Positions 22,351-33,945 of a DNA stretch of 64,000 nt are shown piece after piece. A model generated the notes under the pieces. The model searched no databases and was not told the DNA's origin. It was given only the letters and a program-made list of their open reading frames with translations. Location of the stretch: NCBI GenBank assembly GCA_032164245.1, contig JAVMKO010000002.1, positions 94,749,340 to 94,813,339 of the forward strand, given 5' to 3'. A program made the translations under genes and the position numbers. The stretch is from Sternotherus odoratus (Eukaryota; Chordata; Testudines; Kinosternidae). The stretch's first letter is position 1; the number at the start of each line of letters is the position of its first letter.

Positions 22351-24201
22351 AGTCTGTAGGTGCTTCTATGATACAAATATATAATTATAAGAGAAGATAG
22401 TGATGGCTGAAAATCAAAGCCAGGGGAAAAACATCAGAGGGCTGGAGAGATGGGTGAAAGGCCAAAATCTTGTCCATTTTGCTTTGTGAGTAACTCATTT
22501 TTACACATTACATTCCCAGCTTGCTGTTGCTATAACAAACAGAGTGAGAACTGAAGGTGCTAATGATCTGAACTGGTGCTGATTTCCCTGAGCCATATGT
22601 GAGAGTAGCAATGCAGGTCCATCAATCTGCTGCAGTAGCTATGAAAGCTCCTTTTAATTATTTAATCCACTCATCCACTGAGATCTCAGAATTATTAAAC
22701 TTTTGCCCAGATACTTAGAATATTTTTTCCAGATCAGGTTTTCCCTTCTGTGCAACTGGCATTGTTATACATACACACACGGTCCCTAATCTCTCTACCC
22801 ACTAGTACATTTCCCTTTCTTCCTCTTTCTTCTAGAATCTCTTGCAAATCACAAGTCTCCCACCAATATCAAGTGCAGTCCCTTCAAGGCTGCACATAGA
22901 TGCCTCTTAATGCTCTAACAGATATCTATCCTGACCTTAAATGCTTCTGGATTTATAGGGATATCCCTTAATTTTCCAAAGTTATCTATGCTGTGATACA
23001 AGCAAGGTTTAATGAAACAGAATAATATCACGTTTGAGCTATCTGTTCATTTTTCTTTTAGAATCACACTTTTAAAAGCTTTTTATCAGTTTTGGAGTAT
23101 CCCCAGCTCTGATTCTCCTCCATTTGGACTTTTCCCTCCCATAAACATACCATGGCAAGGAAAAGATGTACAAATCTCAGGGCCGTGGAAGCAGAGGAGA
23201 AGGGTTCTCATTTCAAGTCTTTATGAAAATCCACCAGTCGTACACAGTCCTTTTTAATCACTCCTTCCTCTCACCAATCATGTGAAACATTCAGAGTAAT
23301 AGGTCAATTTCTTTGTCCTTCCAGCTGAACCATGCTCAGACCCCATATCCCTTATGCAATCGGGTGATATCGTAGCCCATAGTGCCTTGTGGATGGAAGC
23401 ACCAGACTCCTCTGGATCTGTGATCACAAATGGGAAAGACTCATGAAACCAAACCTCTATAAAGAGTATTAGCTCCAGGACATTCTGAGTCCCAACCTGT
23501 CTGAAGGACTGCGCTTCAGCATATTGATCGCTCTAAACAGCCATACTAGACTATTGCTTTCTGCTCCCCAAATGGGAAACTTGTGACCATTGGGATAGTC
23601 ACTATAGAATTTTGCATTTTTCTTTCTTTTGTTCTTTCGTTCTTTATTTTTCTAGTGTGCCGGGCTCTTGTACGTTTAGAGAAAGTTGAGAGATAGAGAG
23701 ATCCTTCTAGCACCCAGCCTTGCCAGTGTGTATATACTGCCAGAGTAAATTTTTCAAAAGAACATTTAGACATGTAGCGAGTCGATCCAACTCTAAATGG
23801 TTCAATAAAGACCGAAGGAGGTGCATGCTAATTACAGGTTAACCCCTTATCTATTCAAGTCTTTTGTCCCCAAGGCAAACATCTACTCAGAAAGACACAG
23901 AACAGTGACAAGACATACACTGACATATAATGAGGCTATTTCATTGAGGGACACAATGAAATCATTGGTACACTCTGGGTGTTAATTCTGGCACATGAGC
24001 TCTACGACTTCCATGTGGCACAAGGGGGTTGGTTACCACCACAGTGTTGGGTCTGTGCTGGGTAAGGTGGGAAAGCCACTGGACCCCCTCTCTGGGCTTT
24101 CCTTCTCCTGGCCATGGGGATAGCGCAGGGGCAGCTGCCTGCTCTGCTCCTGTCAGCTGCCGTCACCCTTGAGATGCTGTGTGTGCTGAGGTCTGGAGTA
24201 C
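22351..24201. other. Non-coding stretch, nothing recognised
   Basis: About 1.85 kb with neither repeats nor coding motifs that I recognise. Confidence 0.5.
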
Positions 24202-24214
24202 CAAGGAATCACAG

Positions 24215-24424
24215 TAGTAACAGAGTCCTGTGGCACCTTAAAGACTAACTAAAGTATTGAAACATAAGCTTTTGTGGGCTAATATGCACTTCATCGGATG
24301 TATGCAACGAAGTGGGTATTAGCCCACGAAAGCTTATGCTTCAATACTTTAGTTAGTCTCTAAGGTGCCACAGGACTCTTTGTTACCTCTGCTATTCCAG
24401 ACTAACACGGCTACCTCTCTGACT
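24215..24424 (+). mobile_element. Palindromic retroposon copy 2
   Basis: The left arm (AACAGAGTCCTGTGGCACC ... CACTTCATCGGATG) and the right arm (AACGAAGTGGGTATTAGCCC ... GGTGCCACAGGACTC) are reverse complements. A perfect 13-base duplication, CAAGGAATCACAG, flanks it at 24202-24214 and 24425-24437. The right arm reaches the full family end (ACACGGCTACCTCTCTGACT) while the left arm is cut about 30 bases short. That pattern is typical of target-primed reverse transcription with 5' truncation. The hammerhead-like core is degraded in both arms. Confidence 0.85.
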
Positions 24425-24437
24425 CAAGGAATCACAG

Positions 24438-26689
24438 CGTCTCTCACTCCCCAGTGCCCACACAGTGTAGCAGAGGACGGTGGTTGGCAGGAGTGGGGGC
24501 ATGAAGACCCCCCCCCCCAACTCCACGGCCTAGTGTCGGAGAGCCGACCCCTAGGACAAGAGGTGGCAGTGGTAGCTCAGTTTTGGGGGCAAAGTTTGGG
24601 TTGGAAAATGACTTGAACCGCTCAGGCTCATGTTAGGTGGGCTTGGGTCTGGATCAAGCCTAGAGATTAGGCCCAAGCAGACCTGTACTGCAGGGGAGGA
24701 GGCATCTCCTCTGCTCCTCCCCAGAGTGAGTGTTGCAAAGAGGGATGGGAGGAGCAGAGCAGCTGTCCTGTTACTCACAGGAGGGGAGTAGGGCGGGAGA
24801 AGAGCCACCATGAGCTTTTGGGCTCTTCCTGCTTCCCCCACCCCTCCTGTGAGAATGGTGTGTGTGCCTAAGGGGAAGGTGGGGATCTCTGCCCTGATAG
24901 GCTGCTCTTCCCCCAGAAGCAGGACAAATGGGGAAAGCATCCAATGAGAGAGACTTTCCCCAGATGGTATTAAAATGTGCACCCTGCAGTGATGTGGCTC
25001 ACTGCTTTAGTTATGTTATTTTCCAGGTCTGCAGCCCCTTGTGACCTGGTGCATTTCACTGTGTGAGCAGCACTGGATATACCACAGGACCATCGTTACT
25101 TTCTTCAGCCGAAGAGAAAAGTCTCCTGTATATCTTTTGCTGAGAAGAAAGTGAAGTCTCAAATGTGGAATAAAGAGTGCCACCCACATAGGGTTTCCCA
25201 GAAATAGTGACTGCAAAAGCTGCATTTTGCAGAGATGGCAAAACTCTTCTCAAGGGAGAGCCAAATTCCCCTTGTTTGTGCTTGTAGCGATGTGATAACT
25301 CACTGGGGCAGCGCCTCCTGCTGGCTGTCTGGGAATTAGCTCTTCTCTCCCCTCCACAAGAGAGAGAGACTGTTCTAGCTTCTGGTCCACAACCCTCTTC
25401 TAAGGGCCGGCTAGGCCCTGATTGGCACATGGCTCCAGCTGTGGCTGCTTCCCAAATCAGCCTTTTTGCTGCTTTTTGCAGCCGCCCCACTACATGCTGT
25501 TACAGACTTCGGTAGGTTCCTCCCTGGGGAAGGTTGCTTCTATGGTGTGTTACTTCTGGCACTTAAACTCCTTCTGGATTCAGTGAAATTGAGGCATGGA
25601 CTCCCATTTCTGGAAATAAAAGGGTAGTGTTAAAAGATTTAATTTAGCAATCCATGTTCTTAAGGTAACCCTGGAATATTTTGGTTTAGTTAGCATTACA
25701 GTGATGTTGTGGGTACTCTCTGGAAAACAGTCCTCTCTAAAGCCATCTATGTAGCTGGACCAGTACTCCCACTTTCATGTTTAGTTGCCCATGTACAGAG
25801 ATTCTGTGTCATATTACTGAGCGGTTGGAGGCAAGAAAAGACAGCTTGGGATTTTTCTGCTGAAATCTGCTAGTACTTCTGCCTGTTTACAAACAGACGG
25901 GCTGACAAGACTGATTGACACATCAAAATATAAATATCACAACTTGGATTATGTTTAGGTCCTTATCCAGTTCCCATCAATTGTTCCAGTTACTGTGATT
26001 ACATTACAGTAACTCTCGTGAAGAGCTATCCTTAGAAATATGGGGTGAAATTGAGCAAATGAAATTTTGCTAGGATCAATGTTAGGACAAATTCCCAGCC
26101 ATGAGGCCTATTAAACAGTGTAGAAGAGCAGTTGGCAGCCTTATTACTTGTGTTATTTGAAATGACTGGAGAGAGCACTTGAGCATTGTTGTAGGGAACA
26201 ATCTTCTGCTGGCAGCTGGGAAAGACTATGTGGTGTAACTTCTATGTCCCAAATCCCTCGTCTTCCTTTTTCAGCAAGCTTGGGTAGCCAGGCTTGAGGC
26301 AAATGGGCTTTGTGAGAAATGGCAGAGGACTCTCCTTCCCCAAGTCACTGAATGGCGGTGGAAATGCATCATGGCTGCTAGAAGCCACCGAAGCTTCCAC
26401 TACTTCTACCTCCTTGCAGTGCAAAGACAAGGCCCAGTGCCTCCACTGGCTCCATTTCTGCTCTTCCGTTCATCAATTTATGGCCTCAAACCATGCCACA
26501 CTAGACATTGGGGCTATGCAGGCCGTTTGCCGGCCCGAGAAATCCGGACCTGGAACTTGCAGTGGTGTCTCATCAGTTGTGTTGTTCTGCTGAGCATGAA
26601 CTGTCCACAATTGCAGAGGAGGGGGCAGGACTTGTTCCTCTGATTCTGTAATTCATTGCTTCACATTGTTTCATTTTAAATGATTCGAG
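24438..26689. other. Non-coding stretch, nothing recognised
   Basis: Moderate GC and several short open frames on both strands without known motifs. No repeats were identified. Confidence 0.5.
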
Positions 26690-26890
26690 CACTGAGGCTT
26701 CCCTTAGGAGATTATTTTGCAGACGGCTTGGACATTTTGCCTGATATTATCTGGCTTAAATTTCCTTTGCTGAACTTCATCCCATTAATCCTAGTTATAA
26801 CAATGCCTTTGTCTCTTTGGATTTTACATCCTCTAAATACTTTTCGATGGCTATTGTAGTCTCCACTTAGTTGCAACGTGTCATTCTTTA
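26690..26890 (-). mobile_element. CR1 LINE 3' fragment
   Basis: The plus-strand text includes CTTCATCCCATTAATCCTAG, GCCTTTGTCTCTTTGGAT and AGTCTCCACTTAG. This is the minus-strand image of the 3' end of CR1 elements, just before the 3' untranslated region. Old and short. Confidence 0.5.
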
Positions 26891-28158
26891 GTTCTTTTTT
26901 CTTGCAAACTCTATGTTGCTATTAATATTGGGGGTAATCGTATGTTTATACTCTGAAATAGTACAATTATATTTAATATAGTAATTGGGAATTGATTGAA
27001 AAATAGAACATAGTTAAAGATAGGACAAGAACTCCATTCTTACCATAAACTACAGGCCTAGTTCTCCTTACATTTACACTGGTCTTACATTAGTGTAGCT
27101 CCAGTGACTGTGGAGTTAATTCAGATGGTGTAGGCAAGAGGAGAAACCCTGATACTTCAAACACTTACATATGTGCTTAAATTCAAGTAGATGAGTAATT
27201 CCACTGCATGTTCTTTGGGTGTGTGTTCTTTCAGATATAAATATTTAACATGGTACCTTGCACTGATGAGCTTGACTCCTTCATGTCTACTACACAGATT
27301 GTAAATTGTAGCTATTAGACAGCAGAGTGTTGATTGATTTTTTTTTTTTAATTTCCTCCTTTCCCTCCAATATATATGTTTGGTAACATATGTTTGAAAA
27401 AATTAACAAGAAAATTACACACACACAAAAATTAGTCCTGCTTGGACTTATAGTTGAAATTTGGGCGAAGGGAATTCACAGCTCGAGAAAATGGCTTTCT
27501 CTGCTATATGACTATACTTGAGCCATCCCTGCCTTCAAAACATCACTGTACATTTTACAAAATAGAATTTTACATCTCCATACATTTTACTGTACAAAAT
27601 AAACATAACTGCATATCACTTCTGCATGTCCCCCCCCCCCTCCCCAAAGAACTGGGTGTGTGTTTGTGCTAGAGAATGACTTCTGTCGTTCAATTAGTTA
27701 GTGGCAAAAACTTGACTTCTCTTTTGCCATGGCATGGGTGCTAGTGAAGGTAGAATGTCCTCAGTAATGTCTCTGTGTCAGAGCTAGCCCCAGAATTTTC
27801 CCAGCCAAGGACCCCAGTGGGGTCCTGTCTGTAACACTAAACTTTAGTTCAAAAGGGGGCATTGATATTTGGGATTGGTAGTCTCACAGGAGGCAACTCT
27901 GATTTAAAATTGAAAGAGGCTGCAGACTGCACTATAGAACTCAGTGAGCTGCCTTTAGCCAGACCTGCACCCTGACCAATCGTGCTGTGTGCCTTAGATT
28001 CGAGGCCATACGATGGACGCTTGGATTAAATTTTTTGGTAAAGTTAATGTTTAAAATCAAATTTACACAAGTTAATACGGAAGGAACTGTACATCGGGGC
28101 CGGGCTTGGGTTATGGGGGATTGCAAGTATCAATTATAAGATTCACGTGGTACATACA
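26891..28158. other. Non-coding stretch, nothing recognised
   Basis: No gene. The last part (27770-28158) keeps several CG sites and might be a younger insertion, but no ends are visible. Confidence 0.45.
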
Positions 28159-29731
28159 TCTATATATATATATAAAAGTCAAATGGTGTATGCGTGTATG
28201 CATGCGTGCGTGTATGTATGTTCCCTTACTCCTTCCACACCGTTTGAGCTAGAGACTTGAAATTTGGTACAGTTATAGGCCTTAGGGTCCTAATCAGGGT
28301 AAGAGTCGAAAATTTTTCAAATCTCACCTCTGACGCATCTCCCAGGGGTGAAATGCTTTAAAGCCCATTCACATCAGCTGGGCAGCAGGTTAACACCTGC
28401 TGTTCTCTGTGACATAGTTATGATGTAATAATACCCCCCTCCAACGGACCCCGCACTCACTCAGCTCTCTGCCCCCGCCCCCCCTCCAACGGCCCTGGCA
28501 CTCACTCAGCTCTCACCCCCCTCCCCCCTCCAACGGACCCCACACTCGCTCAGCCCTCTTCCCCCCCATCCAGGGGCCCCCACACTTGCTCAGCTCTCTC
28601 CCCCCTCAGGAAAGAATTGAAAATTTTTAAAATCTCACTCCCCTCCCTCCCTCCAACGCCCCCCCACTCGCTCAGCTCCCTCCCCCCCCCCAACGGACCT
28701 TGCACTCGCTCAGCTCTCTGCCTCCGCCCCCCCCCCCTCCAATGGCCCCGGCACTCGCTCAGCTCTCTTCCCCCCCATCCAAGGGGCCCCACACTCACTG
28801 AGCTCTCTCCCCCCTCAGGAAAGAATCGAAAATTTTTAAAATCTCACCCCCCTCCCTCCCTCCAACGGCCCCCGCACTCGCTCAGCTCCCTCCCCCCCCC
28901 CTTAACCGACCTTGCACTCACTCAGCTCTCTCGCCCCTCAGGTAAGAATCGAAATTTTTTGAAATCTCCCCCTCCTCCTCCCACTCCAACGCCCCCCACC
29001 CACTCGCTCAGCTCTCTCCCCCCTCCAACAGACCCCACACTCACTCAGCTCTCTGCCCCCACCCCCCTTAACGGACCTTGCACTCACTCAGCTCTCTCGC
29101 CCCTCAGGTAAGAATCGAAATTTTTTGAAATCTCCCCCTCCTCCTCCCACTCCAATGCCCCCCACCCACTCGCTCAGCTCTCTCCCCCCTCCAACAGACC
29201 CCACACTCACTCAGCTCTCTGCCCCCACCCCCCTCCAACGGCCCCGGCACTCGCTCAGCTCTCTACCCCCTCCCCCCCTCCAACGGACCCCACACTTGCT
29301 CAGCTCTTTTCCCCCCATCCAAGGGGCCCCACACTCATTGAGCTCTCTCCCCCCTCAGGAAAGAATCAAAAAATTTTAAAATCTCACCTCCCTCCAACGG
29401 CCCCTGCACTCGCTCAGCTCCCTCCCCCCCTCCAACGGACCTTGCACTCACTCAGCTCTCTCGCCCCTCAGGTAAGAATCAAAAATTTTTGAAATCTCCC
29501 CCTCCGCCCCCCCACCCACTCGCTCAGCTCCCCCCTCCCACCCTCCAACGGACCCCACACTCGCTCAGCTCTCTGCTCCTGCCCCCCCCTCCAACGGCCC
29601 CGGCACTTGCTCAGTTCTCTCCCCTCTCCCCCCCTCCAACGGACCCCACACTCGCTCAGCTCTCTTCGAGCAACGCTGGGTCCCCTTCCCCCCCTCCGAC
29701 GGACCCGAGCAACGCCGGCTATTTCTGCTAG
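28159..29731 (+). mobile_element. Helitron (non-autonomous) filled with a C-rich minisatellite
   Basis: The 5' end is TC followed by TATATATATATAAAAG, and the 3' end is CTAG (28159-28160 and 29728-29731). The base before the element is A and the base after is T, the AT insertion site used by Helitrons. A decayed hairpin ACCCGA-GCAACG-CCGGCT lies about 7 bases before CTAG. A second copy of its loop motif CGAGCAACGC is at 29668. The 5' 250 bases contain GAGACTTGAAATTTGGTACA, a word typical of animal Helitrons. No Rep/helicase coding sequence is present. Most of the length is minisatellite. A related Helitron in opposite orientation lies at 53680-54124. Confidence 0.8.
28435..29700. repeat. C-rich minisatellite with higher-order structure
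   Basis: The basic unit of roughly 40 bases contains CACTCGCTCAGCTCTCT followed by CCCCCTCCAACGG. Every few units a spacer with AGGAAAGAATCGAAAATTTT appears (28608, 28817, 28941, 29106, 29357, 29469), giving a higher-order period of about 110-250 bases. The Pro/Ser/Leu-rich open frames at 28617-29111 and 29125-29379 are repeat artefacts. Confidence 0.9.
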
Positions 29732-30089
29732 TATCACATAACCAGCGTAGATCCAGACTGGAGTGTGGAAGTTTTTAAAGCATCAATGGATTAATGGGCT
29801 CAGGTACAATAAACAAAACTCCAAAACAATAATAAAACCTTTTTCTGTCAAAAATGTTTAGAAGACCAAAAATTAGTTTTAGATGTTTTTGAAAAACATC
29901 CACATTTCATTCCCCACGCCCACCCCAAATAAACATATGCAATCAATGGAATTTAAGCATATACTTAGGGTTAAAAATGTGTAAGTGCTGACCTGAGTCA
30001 GGGTCTTTGTTTGCAATTAATGTCTCGGAACCTGTCCAGCTCAGTATGAATACAAATACTAATCTTGTCTCTGTGGTTTTCATTAGTCA
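29732..30089. other. Short non-coding gap
   Basis: AT-rich sequence between the Helitron and the CR1 element; nothing recognised. Confidence 0.5.
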
Positions 30090-30348
30090 GAGGCATATAA
30101 TAAGAAAAATGAACAAGAACTGGCACAAGCCAGCAGGATTTGTGGTCAGTTACAGGAGTGTACATCTACCAAGGATTGGAATAAAGGGTGCAGCTTGCTC
30201 AGAAGGGACAGGCAGGGAAAAAGGGAGGAGATGTTGCCTTATATATTAAAAATGTATATACTTGGACTGAGATTGACATGGAAATAGGAGACAGATGTGT
30301 TGAAAGTCTCTTGGTAAGGCTAAAAAGGGTAAAAATACGGTTAATGTC

Positions 30349-31248
30349 ATGGTAGGGGTCTACTGCACACTACCTAACCAGGAAGAAGAGATGGATGAGG
30401 CTTTTTTTAAACAACTAATAAATTCATCCAAAGCACAGAACTCGGTGGTCCTGGGGGACTTCAACTGCCCAGACATCTGCTGGGGAAATAATATAGCAGA
30501 GCACAGATTATCCGACAAGTTTTTGAAATGTATTGGAGACAATTTTTTATTTCAGAAAGTGGGGAAAGCTACTAGAGGAGAGGCTGTTCTAGATTTGATT
30601 TGGACAAATAGGGAAGAAATGGTTGAGAACTTGGATGGTGAAGGCGGCTTAGGTGAAAGTGATCGTGAAATGGTAGAATTCATGATTCTAAGGAATGGTA
30701 GCAGGGAAAACAGCATAATAAGGATAATGGATTTCAAGAAGGTAGACTTTAGTAAACTCAGGGAGTTGGTAGGTAAGATTCCAAGGGAAGCAAGTCTAAG
30801 GGGAAAAAGAGTTCAAGAGAGTTGGCAGTTCTTCAAAGAGAGATTATTAAGGGCACAAAACCAAACTATACCAATGCATAGGAAAGATAGGAAGTATGGC
30901 AAAAGACCAGCGTGGGTTAGCCAGGAAATCTTCAATGGTCTGAAACTCAAAAAAGTGTCCTACAAAAAGTGGAAAGTAGGTCAAATTACAAAGGATGAAT
31001 ATAAACATATAACACAAGCATGTAGGCATGAAATTAGAAAGGCCAAGGCACAAAATGAGATTAAACTAGCTAGGGACATAAAGGGTAACAAGAAAAGATG
31101 CTACAAATACATTAGAAGCAAGAGCAAGGACAGGGTAGGCCCATTCCTCAATGGGGAGAAAAAAACAATAACAGAAAATGTGGAAATGGCAGAAATGCTA
31201 AATGACTTTTTTGTTTCAGTTTTCACCAAAAAGGTTAGTAGCGATTAG
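30349..31248 (+). pseudogene. CR1 ORF2 fragment: endonuclease C-terminal half and linker
   Basis: This 299-residue open piece is the second half of an apurinic-type endonuclease plus the linker leading to reverse transcriptase. Residues 36-39 are GDFN, the conserved metal-site motif of LINE endonucleases. Residues 82-88 (DLIWTNR) and the following acidic stretch fit the family. The SDH catalytic triplet expected near residues 104-106 reads SDR, so the catalytic histidine has become arginine and the enzyme would be inactive even before the downstream frameshifts. Residues 170-299 are the basic linker ([17 protein letters not shown]..., [12 protein letters not shown]) that precedes the reverse transcriptase. 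The methionine at the start is internal to the domain, not a real start. The frame is lost just upstream and at 31248. Confidence 0.9.
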
Positions 31249-31649
31249 ACATTCAACATAGTGAATGCCCGTGAAATTAGGTAGGATCAGAAGCTAAAAT
31301 AGGGAAAGAACAAATTTAAAATTACTTAGACAAATTAGATGGCTTCAAGTCACCAGGCCTGATGAAATAGTCCTAGAATACTCAAGGAGCTGACTCAGGA
31401 GATATCTGAGTCTTTAGTGATTATCTTTGAAAAGTCATGGAGGAAGGAAGAGATTCCAAAGGAAAGGAAAATGGCACTATATTTGCCCAACTATAAAAAA
31501 TGGGAAATAAGGACAACCCAGGGAATTACAGACCAGTCTATTTAACTTCAGTACCCAGAAAGATAATTAAGCAAATAATTAAGCAATCAATTTGCAAACA
31601 CCTAGACGATAGTAAGGTGATAAGTAGCAATCAGCATGGATTTGTTACA

Positions 31650-32455
31650 TTTTATTTAATCAAATACTTTGGATAAAGAGTGATTTTATTTGCTCACTAT
31701 CTACTACTATTTCACCTTCCTTGAAATGGGAACTCACGACTAGAAGCACCTTGGTAAGGGAAAAGTTCTCTAGTTTTACTGGAGCTGACCCAGCCAGGCT
31801 GTGCAATGCACTGGAGAACAGCATTTGGCCCAAGGTCTGTAAATAGCTCTTTATTATTGGCTGAAATGCTACTTTGTAACATGGAACAATAAATGCTCTG
31901 CAGTGAACCACAGCTGAGAGTCTATACCCGCAGCATGAGCAGTACACTGCAGGGACTACTATCCTTGTTATACTCCATGCTGAAAGCATAGGAGTGTCAT
32001 AAGGTTTTGCTGTGTCAGGGCATCAGCCCTCTCTACTTTGAAAGGACCTAAAAATAGGTGCATTTCATCAGCACCAGCTCTTCAGACTGAAAGAGGCAGA
32101 AGCTAATTTGATATTTTTTTCTATTCTACTGAGACTTTCCCAAGCCATTAACCTTGGTGGGGGTTTTTTTCATTTGTTGCTGTGTTCTATATTTACAGCT
32201 TTGCTTTAGTTAGCGTTACAATTTCTTAGTTTCTGTATCCTGTGTCTGAATTTATATGAAATGTCTCTCTGCCCTTCCCAATTTTCTGGGTGAGGGGCTC
32301 ATCCTACCCCTCTTGAAGTCAAAATATGGAGAGCTACAAGAGTAAGTCAACATATTTCTTCCACAAACCTCTCCATCCCTTCTTAAAAAATGCCCTTAGG
32401 CCTGGAACACACTTCCTGAACTGAATCTTGAGGCTACTGTCTTGTTCATATCTCA
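31650..32455. other. Unidentified block replacing the CR1 reverse-transcriptase core
   Basis: The CR1 coding similarity stops after the AATCAGCATGGATTTGTTA site (normally SNQHGF) and resumes at about 32455. The intervening 800 bases show no CR1 similarity and no obvious TE ends or TSD. The palm region with the catalytic aspartates should be here and is missing. Confidence 0.5.
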
Positions 32456-33235
32456 TCACAAGACAAATTGACAAAAACTGAATGAAATTCAATAGTACAA
32501 AGTGCAAACTCATGCACTTAAGTAATAAGAATTTCATCTACAGACTGGGGCGAGGCGGGGGTGGGTAGAGGGGGCTCATAAGATGGAAGTGACAGAGCAG
32601 AGAGAGACCTGGATGTGTGGGTTGATCACAGGATGACTACAAACCACCAATGTGATATGGCTGTGAAAAAGGCAAATGCAGTCCTAGAATGTAGTAGGAG
32701 ATGCATTTCCAGTAGAGAGAGAAGTACTGTATTACTGACATTGTACAAGGTATTGATGACACCTCACCTGGAATATTGTGTACAATTTTGGTCACCCATG
32801 TTCAAGTAATATTAATTTAAACTCAAACAAGTGCAGAGAAAAGCTACAAGGATGATTGGTGGAATGAAGGGCCAGTTTTATGAGAGGAGAGTGGAAGAAC
32901 TTGTCTTGTTTAGTCTTGGCAAAAAGAAGTCTGAGAAGGAACATGATTATATTCCATAAATGTAATTTATAGGAGGCTAAATACCAGGAAGGGTGAAGAG
33001 CTATTGAAGCTAAAGAACAATGTTGGTACAAGAACAAATAGATATAAACTGTTCATGAACAAATTCAGGCTGGAAATTAGAAGGTTTCTAACCACCAGAA
33101 GGGTAAGGTTATGGGACAGCTTCCCAACAAGAGTTGTGAGGACGAATAACAATTAATTTTAAGAGCGAGCTAGACAAATGTATGAGTGCAATTGTATGAT
33201 GTGATTGTTTGGGGGCTGGGACTGCGGGGGGCTCA
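32456..33235 (+). pseudogene. CR1 ORF2 C-terminal remnant
   Basis: Broken reading frames encode the region after the reverse-transcriptase palm. A 64-residue open piece (32615-32809) includes VKKANAVLECSRR and [14 protein letters not shown], matching the same region of the CR1 at 54688-55311. Later text gives further CR1-type sequence (GAACAAATTCAGGCTGGAAA) in other frames. Confidence 0.75.
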
Positions 33236-33586
33236 ACAGCCCTGATTTATATCTCATGTTATGTTCCTAAAACTTGTGTTTTAGAGTTTCACCTAGCCAC
33301 TGGCAGGAGTCAGGATGGGATTTTTTCCTCCCAGTGCATGATGGGAGGTTGATTTGTTTTTCCCCCTCTTCCTCTGAAGGAAGAGGAAAGGCCACAACTG
33401 GAAATGGGCTGCTAGGTGAGATGGGCCAGGTTTCTAAGGTGGCACTGAACAGTCCCTCTCAGATTGGTTGGCTGGTTGCTCTAGCTCACATGCTCATGGT
33501 CTAACTGATAGCCATATACAGCATGGGAAGGAATTTCTCCCCAGGTCAAATTGGCAGTGACCTTTAGGGGTTTTTGTCTTCCTATA

Positions 33587-33602
33587 CAGTGTGTGTGTGT
33601 GT
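33587..33602. repeat. (GT)n microsatellite
   Basis: Short GT run directly before the palindromic retroposon fragment. Confidence 0.8.
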
Positions 33603-33697
33603 AGAGGTAACAAAGAGTCCGGTGGCACCTTAAAGACTAACTAAAGTATTGAAGCATAAACTTTTGTGGGCTAATATCCACTTTGTTGGATGCAACT
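33603..33697 (-). mobile_element. Palindromic retroposon copy 3 (single arm)
   Basis: Only one arm remains: AGAGGTAACAAAGAGTCC, GGTGGCACCTTAAAGACTAA, AAGCATAAACTTTTGTGGG, and GTTGGATGCAAC. It lies in the 3' part of the CR1. No mirrored arm follows and the hammerhead-like core is heavily decayed. No TSD is visible. Confidence 0.7.
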
Positions 33698-33945
33698 GTG
33701 TGCAGGTCATTTGCTAAGATTATCTGGGTATATCTCACATGATCATTTCCCTATCATTGCTGGGGCCTTGAGCCCTGGTGCACCTTGCTCCCTGCTGTGC
33801 TTTGCTTGTGGCACATAATAGTTTCCTGTGGGTCTCATGTCAGTTGTTAGGTTTGGTGTAGGTTGTTGGTGGCCTGTGATAAATAGAGGGTCAGTCTAGA
33901 TGATCTAGTGGTCTCTTCTGGCCTTAGACTCTGACACCTATAAGA

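Larger units (their letters stand above)
30090..33945 (+). mobile_element. CR1 LINE, plus strand, with core deletion and insertions
   Basis: The segment reads from the endonuclease N-terminal region (an LLRRDRQGK-type motif at about 30190-30220, out of frame) through an open endonuclease piece (30349-31248) and the start of the reverse transcriptase (to about 31650). After an 800-base unrelated block it resumes with the reverse-transcriptase C-terminal region (32455 onwards) and a CR1-type 3' untranslated region. It ends near GGCCTTAGACTCTGACACC at 33945. Frameshifts and stops are frequent outside the one open piece. A palindromic retroposon (33603-33697) sits in its 3' region. Confidence 0.85.

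Noticed and set aside
24365..24616. 83-residue frame starting MPQDSLLPLLFQTN
   Set aside because: The start is the arm of the palindromic retroposon; the same residues appear on the minus strand at 8152.
28617..29379. Pro/Ser/Leu-rich open frames of 164 and 84 residues
   Set aside because: They are the C-rich Helitron minisatellite translated; unit length and composition explain them.
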